Positions 1 through 9,748 of a DNA stretch of 64,000 nt are shown in pieces. Position 1 is the first letter of the stretch, and every line of letters starts with the position of its first letter. A program made the translations under genes and the position numbers. Below the pieces are notes generated by a model that made no database searches, was not told where the DNA came from, and saw nothing but the letters and a program-made list of their open reading frames with translations. Source of the DNA: Myxococcales bacterium (GTDB lineage: Bacteria > Myxococcota_A > Polyangia > Palsa-1104); NCBI GenBank assembly GCA_028287105.1, contig JAQBQH010000289.1, positions 1-64,000 of the forward strand, in the 5' to 3' direction.

Positions 1-201
1 GTGACCCACGCGGCGGCGGCACGCGCGGCCGATGGCGGCGCGGTCGCGCGCTGGCTCGCCGAAGCCAAGGAGCGGCTCGACGGCGGCGACGGAGAGGGTG
101 CGCTGAATCTGGCGACGCTCGCCGCGGCGGTGGCACCCGACGAAGTGGGCTCGCTCGTGCAGCAGGCGCGCGTGCGCGCCAAGCTGAAGACGATCTCGTA
201 G
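1..201 (+). CDS. C-terminal end of a protein cut by the window edge
   Basis: An open frame runs from base 1 to a TAG at 199-201 and gives 66 residues rich in Ala and Arg, with a helical character that could be the last repeat of a TPR-like or coiled region. A GTG happens to sit at base 1, but nothing upstream is visible, so the true start is unknown and this is most likely the tail of a longer protein. The next gene runs the opposite way and ends 7 bases later, so the two are convergent. No family recognised. Confidence 0.5.
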   Translation: MTHAAAARAADGGAVARWLAEAKERLDGGDGEGALNLATLAAAVAPDEVGSLVQQARVRAKLKTIS

Positions 202-208
202 CGCGTCG

Positions 209-1573
209 CTACTTGACGAGCTGCTCTTGCACGACCACGAGCGGCTCACCGACGGCGTCGACGCCGCGGAAGACGGCGGCGACGCGCTTGGAGCCCGCCG
301 GCAGCGCGACCTCGCCGAGCGAATCGCCTTCGCCGGCGGCAGTCACGGCGCGAGTGCCGGCGAGGCGGCGTGGCCCCTCGCCGACGTCCGCGTAGACCGA
401 GAGCGTGCCCTTGCCGAGCCCGACATCGCGCGCCTTTACCGTCGCTGCGCCATGCTCGGCCACGACCTCGAGCTTGCCGCGGAACAAGAGCTCCAGCGCG
501 CCGGCGGCATAGCGTGCGCTCTCCGGCAAGAGCGCCTCGGCGTAGTCGCTGAAGCAGCGCTCGTCGAGCCCCCAGACGATGCCGCGCTCGGTCTTCTGAT
601 AACGAACGAGGTGGCGGACGGCGCCCGAGCCGTAGCCGTCGACGGCGGCACCGGGAGCGGTCTGCGGGCGGGTGTAGCGGTTCGATCCCGGCAGCGTACC
701 GGGCGAGAAGAAGCGTGACTGCGTTCGGTCGGCCAGCCCCGAGCCGTCGCTGTCGTGGAACAGTGCGCCGAGGCGCGGCTTGACCACCGGCGTGCCGTCG
801 AGATCGGGCACACCGAGGCGGCCGAAGCGCGTCGCGACGTACTGCTCGTACGGTCCGCCGGCCGTCTCCAGCGCCACGCGGTAGTCGTCGCGCACGAAGG
901 TCGGATCGCCGGCGTCCTCGACGAGGTGCGCCACCGCGCCGGCCGCGACGAGCGCACGCGCGAGCGCACCGTCACGCTCGGCTGCCGTCGCTGCGGCACC
1001 GGCCCGCTCCATTTCGTCGAGGAAGCGGTTCAGGCCCCACTCGTTGTCGGCGGCGCGCAGCCATTCGGGCGACGCCATACCGGAACCGTCGAAGGTCGAG
1101 CCGGTGAAGATGCCGCGCACCGACCCGACGCCGGTCGCCGCCGAACGCAGGCGCGTGCGCAGCGCTTCGCCTTCGGACTCGTCGAGCCCGTGGCCGCGCG
1201 TGGGATCGAAGAAGTGATTGCGCACGCGGTCGGCGGGAACGCCCTCGGCGGCGGCGCCGGCGACCAGCCAACCGAGCGCGCTCATGCGTCCGCGCTCGGG
1301 GACGTAGCCGCTCTCGGGATCGAGCTGCGAGACCCGTCGCAGCAGCTCGCGGCGCGCCGGATCGCGGTCGCCACCGTCGAGCGACAGCTGCTCGTAGAGG
1401 CCGAGCGCACGACCGAATCGCTCGGTCAGCCGCTTGTGCAGCGACGACGCCAGCGCCGCGCGCTCGGTGAGACCGGCATGGGTCGCCGCGTGGTAGGCGT
1501 GCGCCGGAGTGCTCGCCACGACGGCGATGGCGCCCGCGGCGACGAGGATCCTGGCCAGCATCGCGCGCGTCAT
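209..1573 (-). CDS. Secreted protein resembling zinc-dependent phospholipase C / P1 nuclease fold
   Basis: 454 residues. A clear Sec signal peptide (residues 1-26, cut after AHA) means the mature protein begins Tyr-His, close to a typical mature start of zinc-dependent phospholipase C enzymes. Possible metal ligands are spread as in that superfamily: an early HAATH, a NHFFDP...GHG segment, and AHLVEDAGDPTF, which resembles the family's H-x3-D-x-x-x-P pattern. These matches are by eye and some ligands are missing or shifted, so enzyme activity is not certain. The ATG overlaps the stop of the upstream lipoprotein gene (ATGA), so the two are probably co-translated. The chosen start is the only one that exposes the signal peptide. 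Confidence 0.6.
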   Translation of the reverse strand: MTRAMLARILVAAGAIAVVASTPAHAYHAATHAGLTERAALASSLHKRLTERFGRALGLYEQLSLDGGDRDPARRELLRRVSQLDPESGYVPERGRMSALGWLVAGAAAEGVPADRVRNHFFDPTRGHGLDESEGEALRTRLRSAATGVGSVRGIFTGSTFDGSGMASPEWLRAADNEWGLNRFLDEMERAGAAATAAERDGALARALVAAGAVAHLVEDAGDPTFVRDDYRVALETAGGPYEQYVATRFGRLGVPDLDGTPVVKPRLGALFHDSDGSGLADRTQSRFFSPGTLPGSNRYTRPQTAPGAAVDGYGSGAVRHLVRYQKTERGIVWGLDERCFSDYAEALLPESARYAAGALELLFRGKLEVVAEHGAATVKARDVGLGKGTLSVYADVGEGPRRLAGTRAVTAAGEGDSLGEVALPAGSKRVAAVFRGVDAVGEPLVVVQEQLVK

Positions 1574-2820
1574 CGCTTCATCTCCGGCCGCTTGAGCTGG
1601 AACGGCTTGTCTTCGGACGGCGCCGGGGGCGGCGTCGTGTCCGGCTCGGCCGCTTTGGGCTCCACCGAACTGGGCGAATTCGGCGTACTCGGCGACTTCG
1701 GCGATTCCTCCGGCGCGCCTTCGGTCGCCGGCTCCTCGGTGGTCTTGATCCCGGGGCTGCCGAGCCGATCGGCGCGCGACATGACGCGACGGAGCAGCGC
1801 CGCCGCCTGATTGGCGTCGCGGCACTGGTCGAGCCCGCAGGTCAGCTCGATGACCACGCCGTGCGCGCGATCGAGCGCAGCGACGGCGATGATGCGCCCG
1901 TCGCGGCCGCGCAACGACCGATCGGCCATCTCGTCCTTCGCTTCGGCGTGCGGAACTTCGGCGAGGAGCTTGGCGTAGCGCGCCTCGGCCGCCGTCGGTG
2001 AGGTGCGCCAGACCCGCAGCGCGGCGTCGTAGCTCTCGGCGCGGCCGGTGGCCTTGAAGTGGCGGCTGTCGTAGCTGCCCGTCGTCGGCAGATCGCCGAG
2101 CTTCTCGATGGCGAAGGGGCCGATGTAGCCGGTCACGGCGCGCAGCTCGTCGATCGAGAGCAGGCCCGACGCGTCGAGCGGCGCCGTGCCTTCCGGCTCC
2201 CCGGCGGGCGCAGCGGCGACGCGGCCGGAGGTCAGCTCGAGGCTGGCCTCGACCACCTCGGACCCGAGCGCCCGCCTCAGCGTCGAGGTGCCACCGACGA
2301 AGCGGACATGCTTGACGTGCGAGTAGGCGCCCGACCAGCGCTCCATCTTGGCGACGTTGTTGCGCTGGCTGAAGTCGTGACGCGAGCGGGCGCCGCCGAG
2401 CGCGTTGTCGAAGAGGCGGTCCGAGCGGTAGGCGACATAGCCGCGCTGATAGATGACGACGGCGACGCCGTTGACGCGGCTGCGCGCGCTCGGCAAGTCG
2501 CTGAGGCGATCGATTTCGTACTTACCCTCCCCGTCGGTGGCGACGGTCTGGACGTGGCCGCCGGCGGGCGCGGTCAGCCCGCGGCCGGTCTCGAACGACC
2601 AGCTCGCCTGGACGATGGCGCCGGCAACCGGTTTGCCGCTCACCGCGTCGACCACCTGACCGTCGAACGGGCCGAGGAGGTCGCCGGGGACGACCGTATC
2701 CGCCCGCGCCGGAAAGGGCGCCTGCGCCACCATGGGGGCGCAACCGCCCGCGGCCGCCATCAACAATATTAATAGGAGGGGCGTCGGCTTGATGTGGATC
2801 GTAGGTCTTGTTATTCTCAT
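1570..2820 (-). CDS. Lipoprotein with a carboxypeptidase-regulatory-like domain
   Basis: 416 residues. The N terminus is a lipoprotein signal (LLLILLMAAAGGC), so the protein is anchored through Cys27 or nearby. After it comes a beta-sandwich segment of carboxypeptidase-regulatory type (FDGQVVDAVSGKPVAGAIV, then ...DGEGKYEIDRL), a fold common in envelope proteins of Myxococcota. The middle is unrecognised and the last 60 or so residues are a Pro/Glu/Ser-rich linker-like tail. It is first in a two-gene leftward unit with the secreted PLC-like protein (ATGA overlap). It is divergent from the FHA cluster, with only about 87 bases between, so their promoters lie close together. Function unknown. 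Confidence 0.75.
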   Translation of the reverse strand: MRITRPTIHIKPTPLLLILLMAAAGGCAPMVAQAPFPARADTVVPGDLLGPFDGQVVDAVSGKPVAGAIVQASWSFETGRGLTAPAGGHVQTVATDGEGKYEIDRLSDLPSARSRVNGVAVVIYQRGYVAYRSDRLFDNALGGARSRHDFSQRNNVAKMERWSGAYSHVKHVRFVGGTSTLRRALGSEVVEASLELTSGRVAAAPAGEPEGTAPLDASGLLSIDELRAVTGYIGPFAIEKLGDLPTTGSYDSRHFKATGRAESYDAALRVWRTSPTAAEARYAKLLAEVPHAEAKDEMADRSLRGRDGRIIAVAALDRAHGVVIELTCGLDQCRDANQAAALLRRVMSRADRLGSPGIKTTEEPATEGAPEESPKSPSTPNSPSSVEPKAAEPDTTPPPAPSEDKPFQLKRPEMKR

Positions 2821-2907
2821 GATCTAAGAAGCGGCTCCGTTGTGTAGCTCAGGGTAGGGGGGGCCGTAAACTCGAATCTCCATTTGACTCGCGAGGTCAC
2901 GGGCGCG

Positions 2908-4377
2908 ATGCCACGTTGCACCCATTGTGGGAAGATCAACCGCGAGGGATCGCTGTTCTGTCAGGACTGCGGCCATCGCCTCGAGCCATCGACACCCGCG
3001 GCGGCTCCCAAGCCTGCCGCGGCCGGCGGTATGACCTGTAGCGCCTGCGGGACGGTAAACCCGCCCGGCATGAATTTTTGCAAGATGTGTGGCACTTCGC
3101 TCATGGCGAAGCCCGCCGCGGCGGCTCCGCTCGGGGTCGCCTCGACGGTGGCGGTCGACTCCGGGCCGGTGAACGTGGCGCCCGCGCCGGCGCAACCGGC
3201 GGCGGCCAAGGCAATCTGCCCGGCGTGCGGTAAGGGCACGCCGGTGGGATTCGCCTTCTGCCAGCACTGCGGGCAGCGGCTCGGAGCGCAGGCGCCGGGA
3301 GCTGCTCCCGCGTCGGTGCGCAACGCGCCGGCGGCGGCGCCGGTGACCGCGCCGGTCTCGAGCGCGGCGCCCGTGGCGCAGCCTCAGCCGGCCGGATCGA
3401 TGGGCGTCCAGACGATGGGCGTGGCCCAGACCATGGCGGCCGCGCCGGGCGGCACCACGCCCACGCCGCCGGCAGGAATGCCGCGCAACGTTCCGCAGCC
3501 TCCGGTGACGGCGCCGCGCGTGGCCCAGCCCGCGGCGCCGGCAGCGACGGCAGGAGTCATCGGCGGCGGCAACGGATCGGCGCATCAGCCGCCCAACGAA
3601 GCGTTCGCGCAGACGATGGCGCCGACCTCGGGGAACCTCGAGCTGCTTCAGCAGGTGCGCGCCAGCGCGGCTGCGTCCACGCCGGCGATGCCGACGACGA
3701 CGCAGCCCGATCTGCCGGCGGCCCACGCGATCGAGCCGGTGCACGGCACCTTGATCGCCGTCAATCGCGACGGCTCCGACGGGCGCACCATCGAGATCGA
3801 CGCCGAGACGTTCGACATCGGCCGCTCCGAAGGCGCGCTCAACTTCGCCGACGATCCCTATCTGGCGCCTCGTCACGCGCGGCTCATCGTGCAAAATGGC
3901 AAGGTGATCCTGCGCTCGCTCGACCTGCTCAACGGCGTGTTCGTGCGCGTGCAGTCGTGCGATCTCGGGCCGGGAGACGCGTTCCTCGTCGGCAAGGAGC
4001 TCTTGCGCTTCGAGCCGCTCGCCGCCGAGGAGCGCGATCCACCGTCGCTGGTCGAGCATGGCGTGCGCATCTTCGGGTCGGTGCCGCGCGAAGCGTGGGG
4101 GCGGTTGCGCCAGCTCACCATCGCCGGCACCACGCGCGACGTGTGGCACCTGACGCGGCCGGAGCTGGTCCTCGGTCGTGAAGAGGGTGACGTCACCTTT
4201 CCCGACGACGAGTTCATGTCGCGCCGCCACGCCGCCGTCAAGCGCGTCGGCACCAAGGCGCGGCTCGAAGATCTCGGCTCGTCGAACGGTACCTTCGTGC
4301 GCGTACGCGGCGACCGAGAGCTCAAGGCGGGCGACCTGTTGCGTATCGGCGATCAACTCCTGCGGTACGAGCCCTAG
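2908..4377 (+). CDS. Triple zinc-ribbon, double FHA-domain protein
   Basis: 489 residues from ATG 2908; a TTG at 2884 would add 8 residues but the ATG starts exactly at the first zinc ribbon. Three short ribbons with CxxC pairs (C4/C7 and C18/C21; then near 43-62 and 103-122) are followed by a long Ala/Pro/Thr-rich linker. Two FHA domains follow (about 275-375 and 395-489). The second keeps the classical residues GR, SRRH and SSNGT that bind phosphothreonine; the first has GRSEG and APRH but LLNG in place of SNG. There is no membrane segment, so it is probably a cytoplasmic reader of phosphorylated partners. It opens a cluster with a PP2C phosphatase, an FHA protease and a kinase, and the Thr-rich linker with repeated QTM motifs may itself be a kinase target (inference). 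Confidence 0.9.
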   Translation: MPRCTHCGKINREGSLFCQDCGHRLEPSTPAAAPKPAAAGGMTCSACGTVNPPGMNFCKMCGTSLMAKPAAAAPLGVASTVAVDSGPVNVAPAPAQPAAAKAICPACGKGTPVGFAFCQHCGQRLGAQAPGAAPASVRNAPAAAPVTAPVSSAAPVAQPQPAGSMGVQTMGVAQTMAAAPGGTTPTPPAGMPRNVPQPPVTAPRVAQPAAPAATAGVIGGGNGSAHQPPNEAFAQTMAPTSGNLELLQQVRASAAASTPAMPTTTQPDLPAAHAIEPVHGTLIAVNRDGSDGRTIEIDAETFDIGRSEGALNFADDPYLAPRHARLIVQNGKVILRSLDLLNGVFVRVQSCDLGPGDAFLVGKELLRFEPLAAEERDPPSLVEHGVRIFGSVPREAWGRLRQLTIAGTTRDVWHLTRPELVLGREEGDVTFPDDEFMSRRHAAVKRVGTKARLEDLGSSNGTFVRVRGDRELKAGDLLRIGDQLLRYEP

Positions 4378-4389
4378 GGCGGTGCGCGC

Positions 4390-5742
4390 GTGGTGACGGA
4401 AGAGTCGGCGAAGGTGGAAGCGGCTTCGTCGAGCACGCCCGGCGCAGTCGAGGTGCGCCTGGCCGGGCGCACCGACGTGGGGCTCATTCGCGAGCACAAC
4501 GAAGACAGCTTCGTCATGGTGCGGCTCGAGGACGGTGCGCGCGAGCCGGAGAAGCTGGCGTCGCATACGCTGGGGCCGCGCGGCACCTTGCTCGTCGTGT
4601 GCGACGGCATGGGCGGCGCCGCGGCCGGCGAGGTCGCTTCGGGCATGGCCATCGACGCCCTGGCAGTGACCATGCTCGACGGCACCGAGGCGCTGGCGCC
4701 CGACGGCGTCGTCGACGACGAGAAGACCCATCTGGCGCGCAAGCTGCGCGCGGCGGCCCGCGAAGCCAACGGCCAGATCTTCCGCGAGGCGCGCGAGAAC
4801 CTCACGCGCAGCGGCATGGGCACCACCATGACCGCGGCGCACCTGTGGGGCGGCGCTGCGCTCATCGCGCAGGTCGGCGACTCGCGCGCGTACGTCTGGC
4901 GGCAAGGTGCCTTCACGCAGGTGACGCGCGATCAGTCGCTCGTCAATCAGCTCCTCGAGACGGGGCAGATCACCGTCGAGCAGGCCAAGTTCTTCGAGCA
5001 CTCCAACGTCATCCTGCAGGCGCTCGGCGTGCAGGAGGAGGTCGAGGTGCAGCTCTCGAAGGTCGAGCTCTGCAAGGGCGACCGCATGATGATGTGCTCG
5101 GACGGCCTGGTCGGCGTCGTCAGCGACGAGGAGATCGCCGCGGTGGTGGGATCGATCGACGATCCGTCGGAAGCGGCGCGCATCCTCATCGAGATGGCCA
5201 ACGGCGCCGGCGGGCCCGACAACATCACCGTCATCGTCGTTCACGTCGACGGTCCCGGGCTGCCGGCGGCGAGCGAGGCCGACGTCATCACCTTCGCGCA
5301 CTGGCGCATCGATCCCGATCTGCCGGTCGAGCGCGAGACCGGCAGCGAGAGCTACGACAACTTCGCGCCGCCATCGCAGCAGCCGACGACCGAGCATCGC
5401 GTCGTGCCGCCGCCGGTCTCGCCGCGGCGGCCGACGATGGAGCTCATGTCGATGGCGGTGGTCATCGGGCTCATCCTCGGCAGCATCGTCACCGGCGCGG
5501 CGCTCTATCGGCACGGCGTCAAGTGCCAGGTGCAGGCGCGCACCGCCGGGCTCACCGTGCTCACCGACGGGCACGACTCGGGCGCGCGTACCGCCGACGG
5601 CACCGTCGAGCTCAGGCTGTCGCCGGGCCGCCACACGCTGGCGCTGCGCGCGGCCGGCGCCGGGCCCTTCGGCGACCGCGAGCTGCAAGTCGAGCCGGGG
5701 CAGGCGTGCGAGGTGAGCTTCACGGAGCCGTCCTCGCGGTGA
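4390..5742 (+). CDS. PP2C-family protein serine/threonine phosphatase, membrane anchored
   Basis: 450 residues, GTG start (4390 or 4393), 12 bases after the FHA gene. The PP2C domain covers about 20-285 and has the metal-binding motifs REHNEDSF, CDGMGG (near residue 70), GDSRAY, CSDGL and DNITVIV. A single transmembrane helix follows at about 353-373, with a short C-terminal domain (374-450) that would lie outside the membrane and resembles a beta-sandwich. The catalytic domain is thus cytoplasmic and removes phosphate from Ser/Thr. The gene's stop overlaps the next start (GTGA), tying it to the FHA protease. It is the obvious antagonist of the kinase encoded at the end of the cluster. Confidence 0.93.
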   Translation: MVTEESAKVEAASSSTPGAVEVRLAGRTDVGLIREHNEDSFVMVRLEDGAREPEKLASHTLGPRGTLLVVCDGMGGAAAGEVASGMAIDALAVTMLDGTEALAPDGVVDDEKTHLARKLRAAAREANGQIFREARENLTRSGMGTTMTAAHLWGGAALIAQVGDSRAYVWRQGAFTQVTRDQSLVNQLLETGQITVEQAKFFEHSNVILQALGVQEEVEVQLSKVELCKGDRMMMCSDGLVGVVSDEEIAAVVGSIDDPSEAARILIEMANGAGGPDNITVIVVHVDGPGLPAASEADVITFAHWRIDPDLPVERETGSESYDNFAPPSQQPTTEHRVVPPPVSPRRPTMELMSMAVVIGLILGSIVTGAALYRHGVKCQVQARTAGLTVLTDGHDSGARTADGTVELRLSPGRHTLALRAAGAGPFGDRELQVEPGQACEVSFTEPSSR

Positions 5743-7090
5743 AGCTGCACATCGACATCGTCGGTGGCGCGCGCGCCGGCCAGCGGGTCACGCTCGATGC
5801 TGTCGACAGGCCGATCCGCTTCGGCAGGCATCCCGACAACGACGTCGCCTTCGACGCCGAGCGCGATCGCGACGCCTCCGGCCGGCACGCCGAGCTGCGC
5901 ATCGACGGTGGCCAGCTGTGGCTGTACGACCTCGGCTCGGCCAACGGCACGCGCATGAACGGCAAGACGGTCTCGAAGGTGGCGGTGCCGCCCGGCTCCG
6001 AGATCGAGTTCGGCAACAACGGACCAAAGGTGCGCGTCAGCTACGAGGGCGCGGGCCCGCTCATCCCGGCGACGATCGTGAATCCCAACGCGCCGCCGCC
6101 GCGGCCCGGCACGCTCGCGGCCGGCGGCAAGGTCGGCTCGCGCACGGTCGCGCTCATGATCGAGCAGGCGCTGGCGCGCGCCCGTCGCGAGCCCGAGCGC
6201 TTGCGGCTGCTCGTGGTGGCGCTGGCCGGGCTGCTCGTGTTCACCGTCGCCGGTGTGGTGGTCGCGTACCGGCTGCGACCGCCGTCGGACGTGGCGCTCC
6301 GGCGCGAGATGGTCAAGGTCATGGAGCAGCAGCGCGCGGCGTCCGATGGACAGCGCGCCGAGCTGCAGAAGCGTCTCGACGAGCTGACCGGCAAGCTGTC
6401 CCACGCAGGCGGCAAGCATGGCGGCGCCGAGATCGCGCGCGCCAATCGCGCCGCCATCTGGCTCGTTGCCGTGCATTCTCCATCCGGGCAGGAGGAGGGC
6501 TTCTGCTCAGCCTTCGCCGTCGCCGACGATCGCCTGCTGACCAACGCGCACTGCGTCGCCGCCGCCGAAGATCTGCGCAAACGCGGCGGACAGATCGTCG
6601 TCGTGCAGAACGGCGACGCCAAGGTGCGGCGCACCGTCGAACGCATGCGGCGGGTGCGCGGCTTCATCCCCGGCGGCGGCGTCATCTCGCCCGACGTCGG
6701 CTGGCTCAAGGTCGACGGCAAGCTGCCGGCCAGGGTAGCGCTGGCCGCCGCCGTTGAGTATCAGGCGCTCGGCTCGGGGGATCCGATGTTCACCTACGGC
6801 TTTCCCGGCCGGCTCGCCGACGTGAACGCGCCCGAGGCCACCTTCGTCGAAGGCGTGGTCGGACGCATCACCTCGCTCGACGGACGCGCCGGGGACCCGA
6901 AGGAGCTGCGACTCATCCAGCACTCGGCGTTCACCTCGGGCGGCACCTCGGGCAGCCCCATCTTCAACACCGCCGGACACGTCGTGGCGGTCAACACCGG
7001 CGGATACGTCGACAAGTCGCGCGCGCTCGCCGGCTACAACTTCGGGATGCGCATCGATCTGGCGGAAGAGCTCCTCAGCGAGGCTGACGA

Positions 7091-7094
<4 letters not shown>
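5739..7094 (+). CDS. FHA domain - transmembrane helix - trypsin-like serine protease
   Basis: 451 residues, GTG start inside the stop of the phosphatase gene. The N-terminal FHA domain (1-100) has FGRHPDNDV, GRHAEL and SANGTRMNG. It is followed by a basic linker, one transmembrane helix (about 154-178), and a short coiled coil (180-225). The last domain is a chymotrypsin/HtrA-type protease with His in TNAHC (about 271), Asp in SPDVGW (about 318) and Ser in GGTSGSP (about 406). No PDZ domain is visible. The topology puts a phosphothreonine reader inside and a protease in the periplasm, which suggests inside-out control of proteolysis (inference). The stop overlaps the kinase start (ATGA). Confidence 0.93.
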
Positions 7095-8545
<1,451 letters not shown>

Positions 8546-8555
8546 CGCGGCGCGA

Positions 8556-8578
8556 GACCGCGCGAGCGCGGCGCGGTC
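8556..8578. terminator. GC-rich hairpin between convergent genes
   Basis: An 8-bp perfect inverted repeat (GACCGCGC / GCGCGGTC, 8556-8563 and 8571-8578) with a 7-base loop lies between the kinase stop (8545) and the msrA stop (8586). There is no T-tract on either side, so it is at best a weak bidirectional terminator or transcript end structure. Confidence 0.4.
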
Positions 8579-8585
8579 AGCCGCG

Positions 8586-9221
8586 TCAGTGCACGGCCGA
8601 CTTGCCGGCCGCGGCGCCCCACACCTGCTCCAGTCGCCGATCCCTGCCGCAGCCCGACCGATAGCTGTAATAGCGCCCCGGGCTCTTCTTGTAGAAGTCC
8701 TGGTGGTACTCCTCGGCGGCGTAGAACGGCGTGGCCGCGACGATCTCCACCGCCACCTTCTGCTTGAGCTGCGCCTCGACCGCGCGCTTCGACTCTTCGG
8801 CCGCCTTCTTCTGCGTCTCGTCGAGAAAGAAGATCGCGGGGCGGTACTGATTGCCGCGATCGCAGAACTGTCCGCCGCCCGAGAACGGATCGACGTTGTG
8901 CCAGAAGATCTCGAGGAGCTTGGCGTAGCTCGTCTTTTGCGGGTCGTAGACCACGCGCACCGACTCGGCGTGGCCGGTGCTGCCGCCGGACACCTCCTCG
9001 TAGGTCGGGTCCTTCTTGGGGCCGCCGTCGTAGCCGGAGATGGCCGCCTTGACGCCCGGCTGCCCCTCGAACGCGGTCTCCATGCACCAGAAGCAGCCGC
9101 CGGCGAAGATCGCCTCGCCGCGCTCCGCCGCCTGCGCCACCGACGGTGCGGCGCCCGCGACCAGCGACCCCGCGACGACCGAGCCCGCGACGAGCGCCGC
9201 CAACCTCAGCGTCGTTCTCAT
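8586..9221 (-). CDS. msrA: Peptide methionine-S-sulfoxide reductase MsrA, exported
   Basis: 211 residues. An N-terminal signal peptide (about 1-31) precedes the MsrA domain, whose catalytic cysteine lies in GGCFWCMETAF (C43, resolving partner candidate C46; a further C lies in SGCGRD near the end). The family motif GYDGGPKKDPTYEEVSGGSTGHAE is also recognisable in parts. It reduces the S epimer of methionine sulfoxide in proteins, here in the periplasm. The start overlaps the stop of msrB (ATGA), so the two enzymes are made together. Its C-terminal region is typical in length; nothing is missing. Confidence 0.95.
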   Translation of the reverse strand: MRTTLRLAALVAGSVVAGSLVAGAAPSVAQAAERGEAIFAGGCFWCMETAFEGQPGVKAAISGYDGGPKKDPTYEEVSGGSTGHAESVRVVYDPQKTSYAKLLEIFWHNVDPFSGGGQFCDRGNQYRPAIFFLDETQKKAAEESKRAVEAQLKQKVAVEIVAATPFYAAEEYHQDFYKKSPGRYYSYRSGCGRDRRLEQVWGAAAGKSAVH

Positions 9222-9706
9222 TTCACCAGCTCCTGCTTGAGCGACACGCCGTTGATGCAGTAGCGCAGCCCCGTCGGCGCCGGGCCGTCCTCGAAGACGT
9301 GGCCCAGGTGTCCGCCGCAGCGCGGGCAGTGCACCTCGACCCGCGCCATGCCGAATTTCTCGTCGCGCGTCGTCGCCACCGCGTCGGCGGCGATCGGTCG
9401 GGTGAAGCTCGGCCAACCGGTCCCCGAGTCGAACTTGTCCTCCGACTTGAAGACCGGCAGGTTGCACGCCGCGCAGTGATAGACCGCGTGACGATGGTCG
9501 TTCCCATAGGGCCCCGAGAAGGCGGCTTCGGTGGCCTGGTGGCGGAGCACGTCGTACGCGAGCGGCGGCAATTGCTTCTTCCACTCGGCGTCGGTCTTGA
9601 CGACCTTGTCGGCGCGCGTCGGCTTGGCCGCTTCCTCGGCGTTGGCATGTGCGCCGCTGCAGCCGGCGAGCCCGAGAAATGCCCAGAACAGGTGTCGCGG
9701 TTTCAT
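9218..9706 (-). CDS. msrB: Peptide methionine-R-sulfoxide reductase MsrB, lipoprotein
   Basis: 162 residues. The leader ends in LAGC, so the protein is probably lipid-anchored at Cys16. The MsrB domain keeps both zinc-binding pairs (CAAC and CPRC), the SGTGWPSF motif and the catalytic Cys150 in RYCING. It repairs the R epimer of methionine sulfoxide, complementing MsrA. A good Shine-Dalgarno (GGAGG, about 6-7 bases upstream) supports this ATG. Both reductases being exported implies a periplasmic electron supply; the truncated DsbD at 14-15 kb is a candidate donor. Confidence 0.95.
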   Translation of the reverse strand: MKPRHLFWAFLGLAGCSGAHANAEEAAKPTRADKVVKTDAEWKKQLPPLAYDVLRHQATEAAFSGPYGNDHRHAVYHCAACNLPVFKSEDKFDSGTGWPSFTRPIAADAVATTRDEKFGMARVEVHCPRCGGHLGHVFEDGPAPTGLRYCINGVSLKQELVK

Positions 9707-9748
9707 GTGTCCTCCGCAGAACAGTACGACGGTGGACCCGGATCGGTT

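Noticed and set aside
2835-2880. Possible tRNA-like segment GTTGTGTAGCTCAGGGTAGG
   Set aside because: It resembles a tRNA D-arm by chance (TAGCTCAG), but no acceptor stem, anticodon loop or T-arm can be made.
2824-5688. 954-codon open frame on the minus strand
   Set aside because: It lies wholly opposite the FHA and PP2C genes, is dominated by Arg, His, Ala and Asp, and has no recognisable domain. Long antisense frames are expected in GC-rich DNA.
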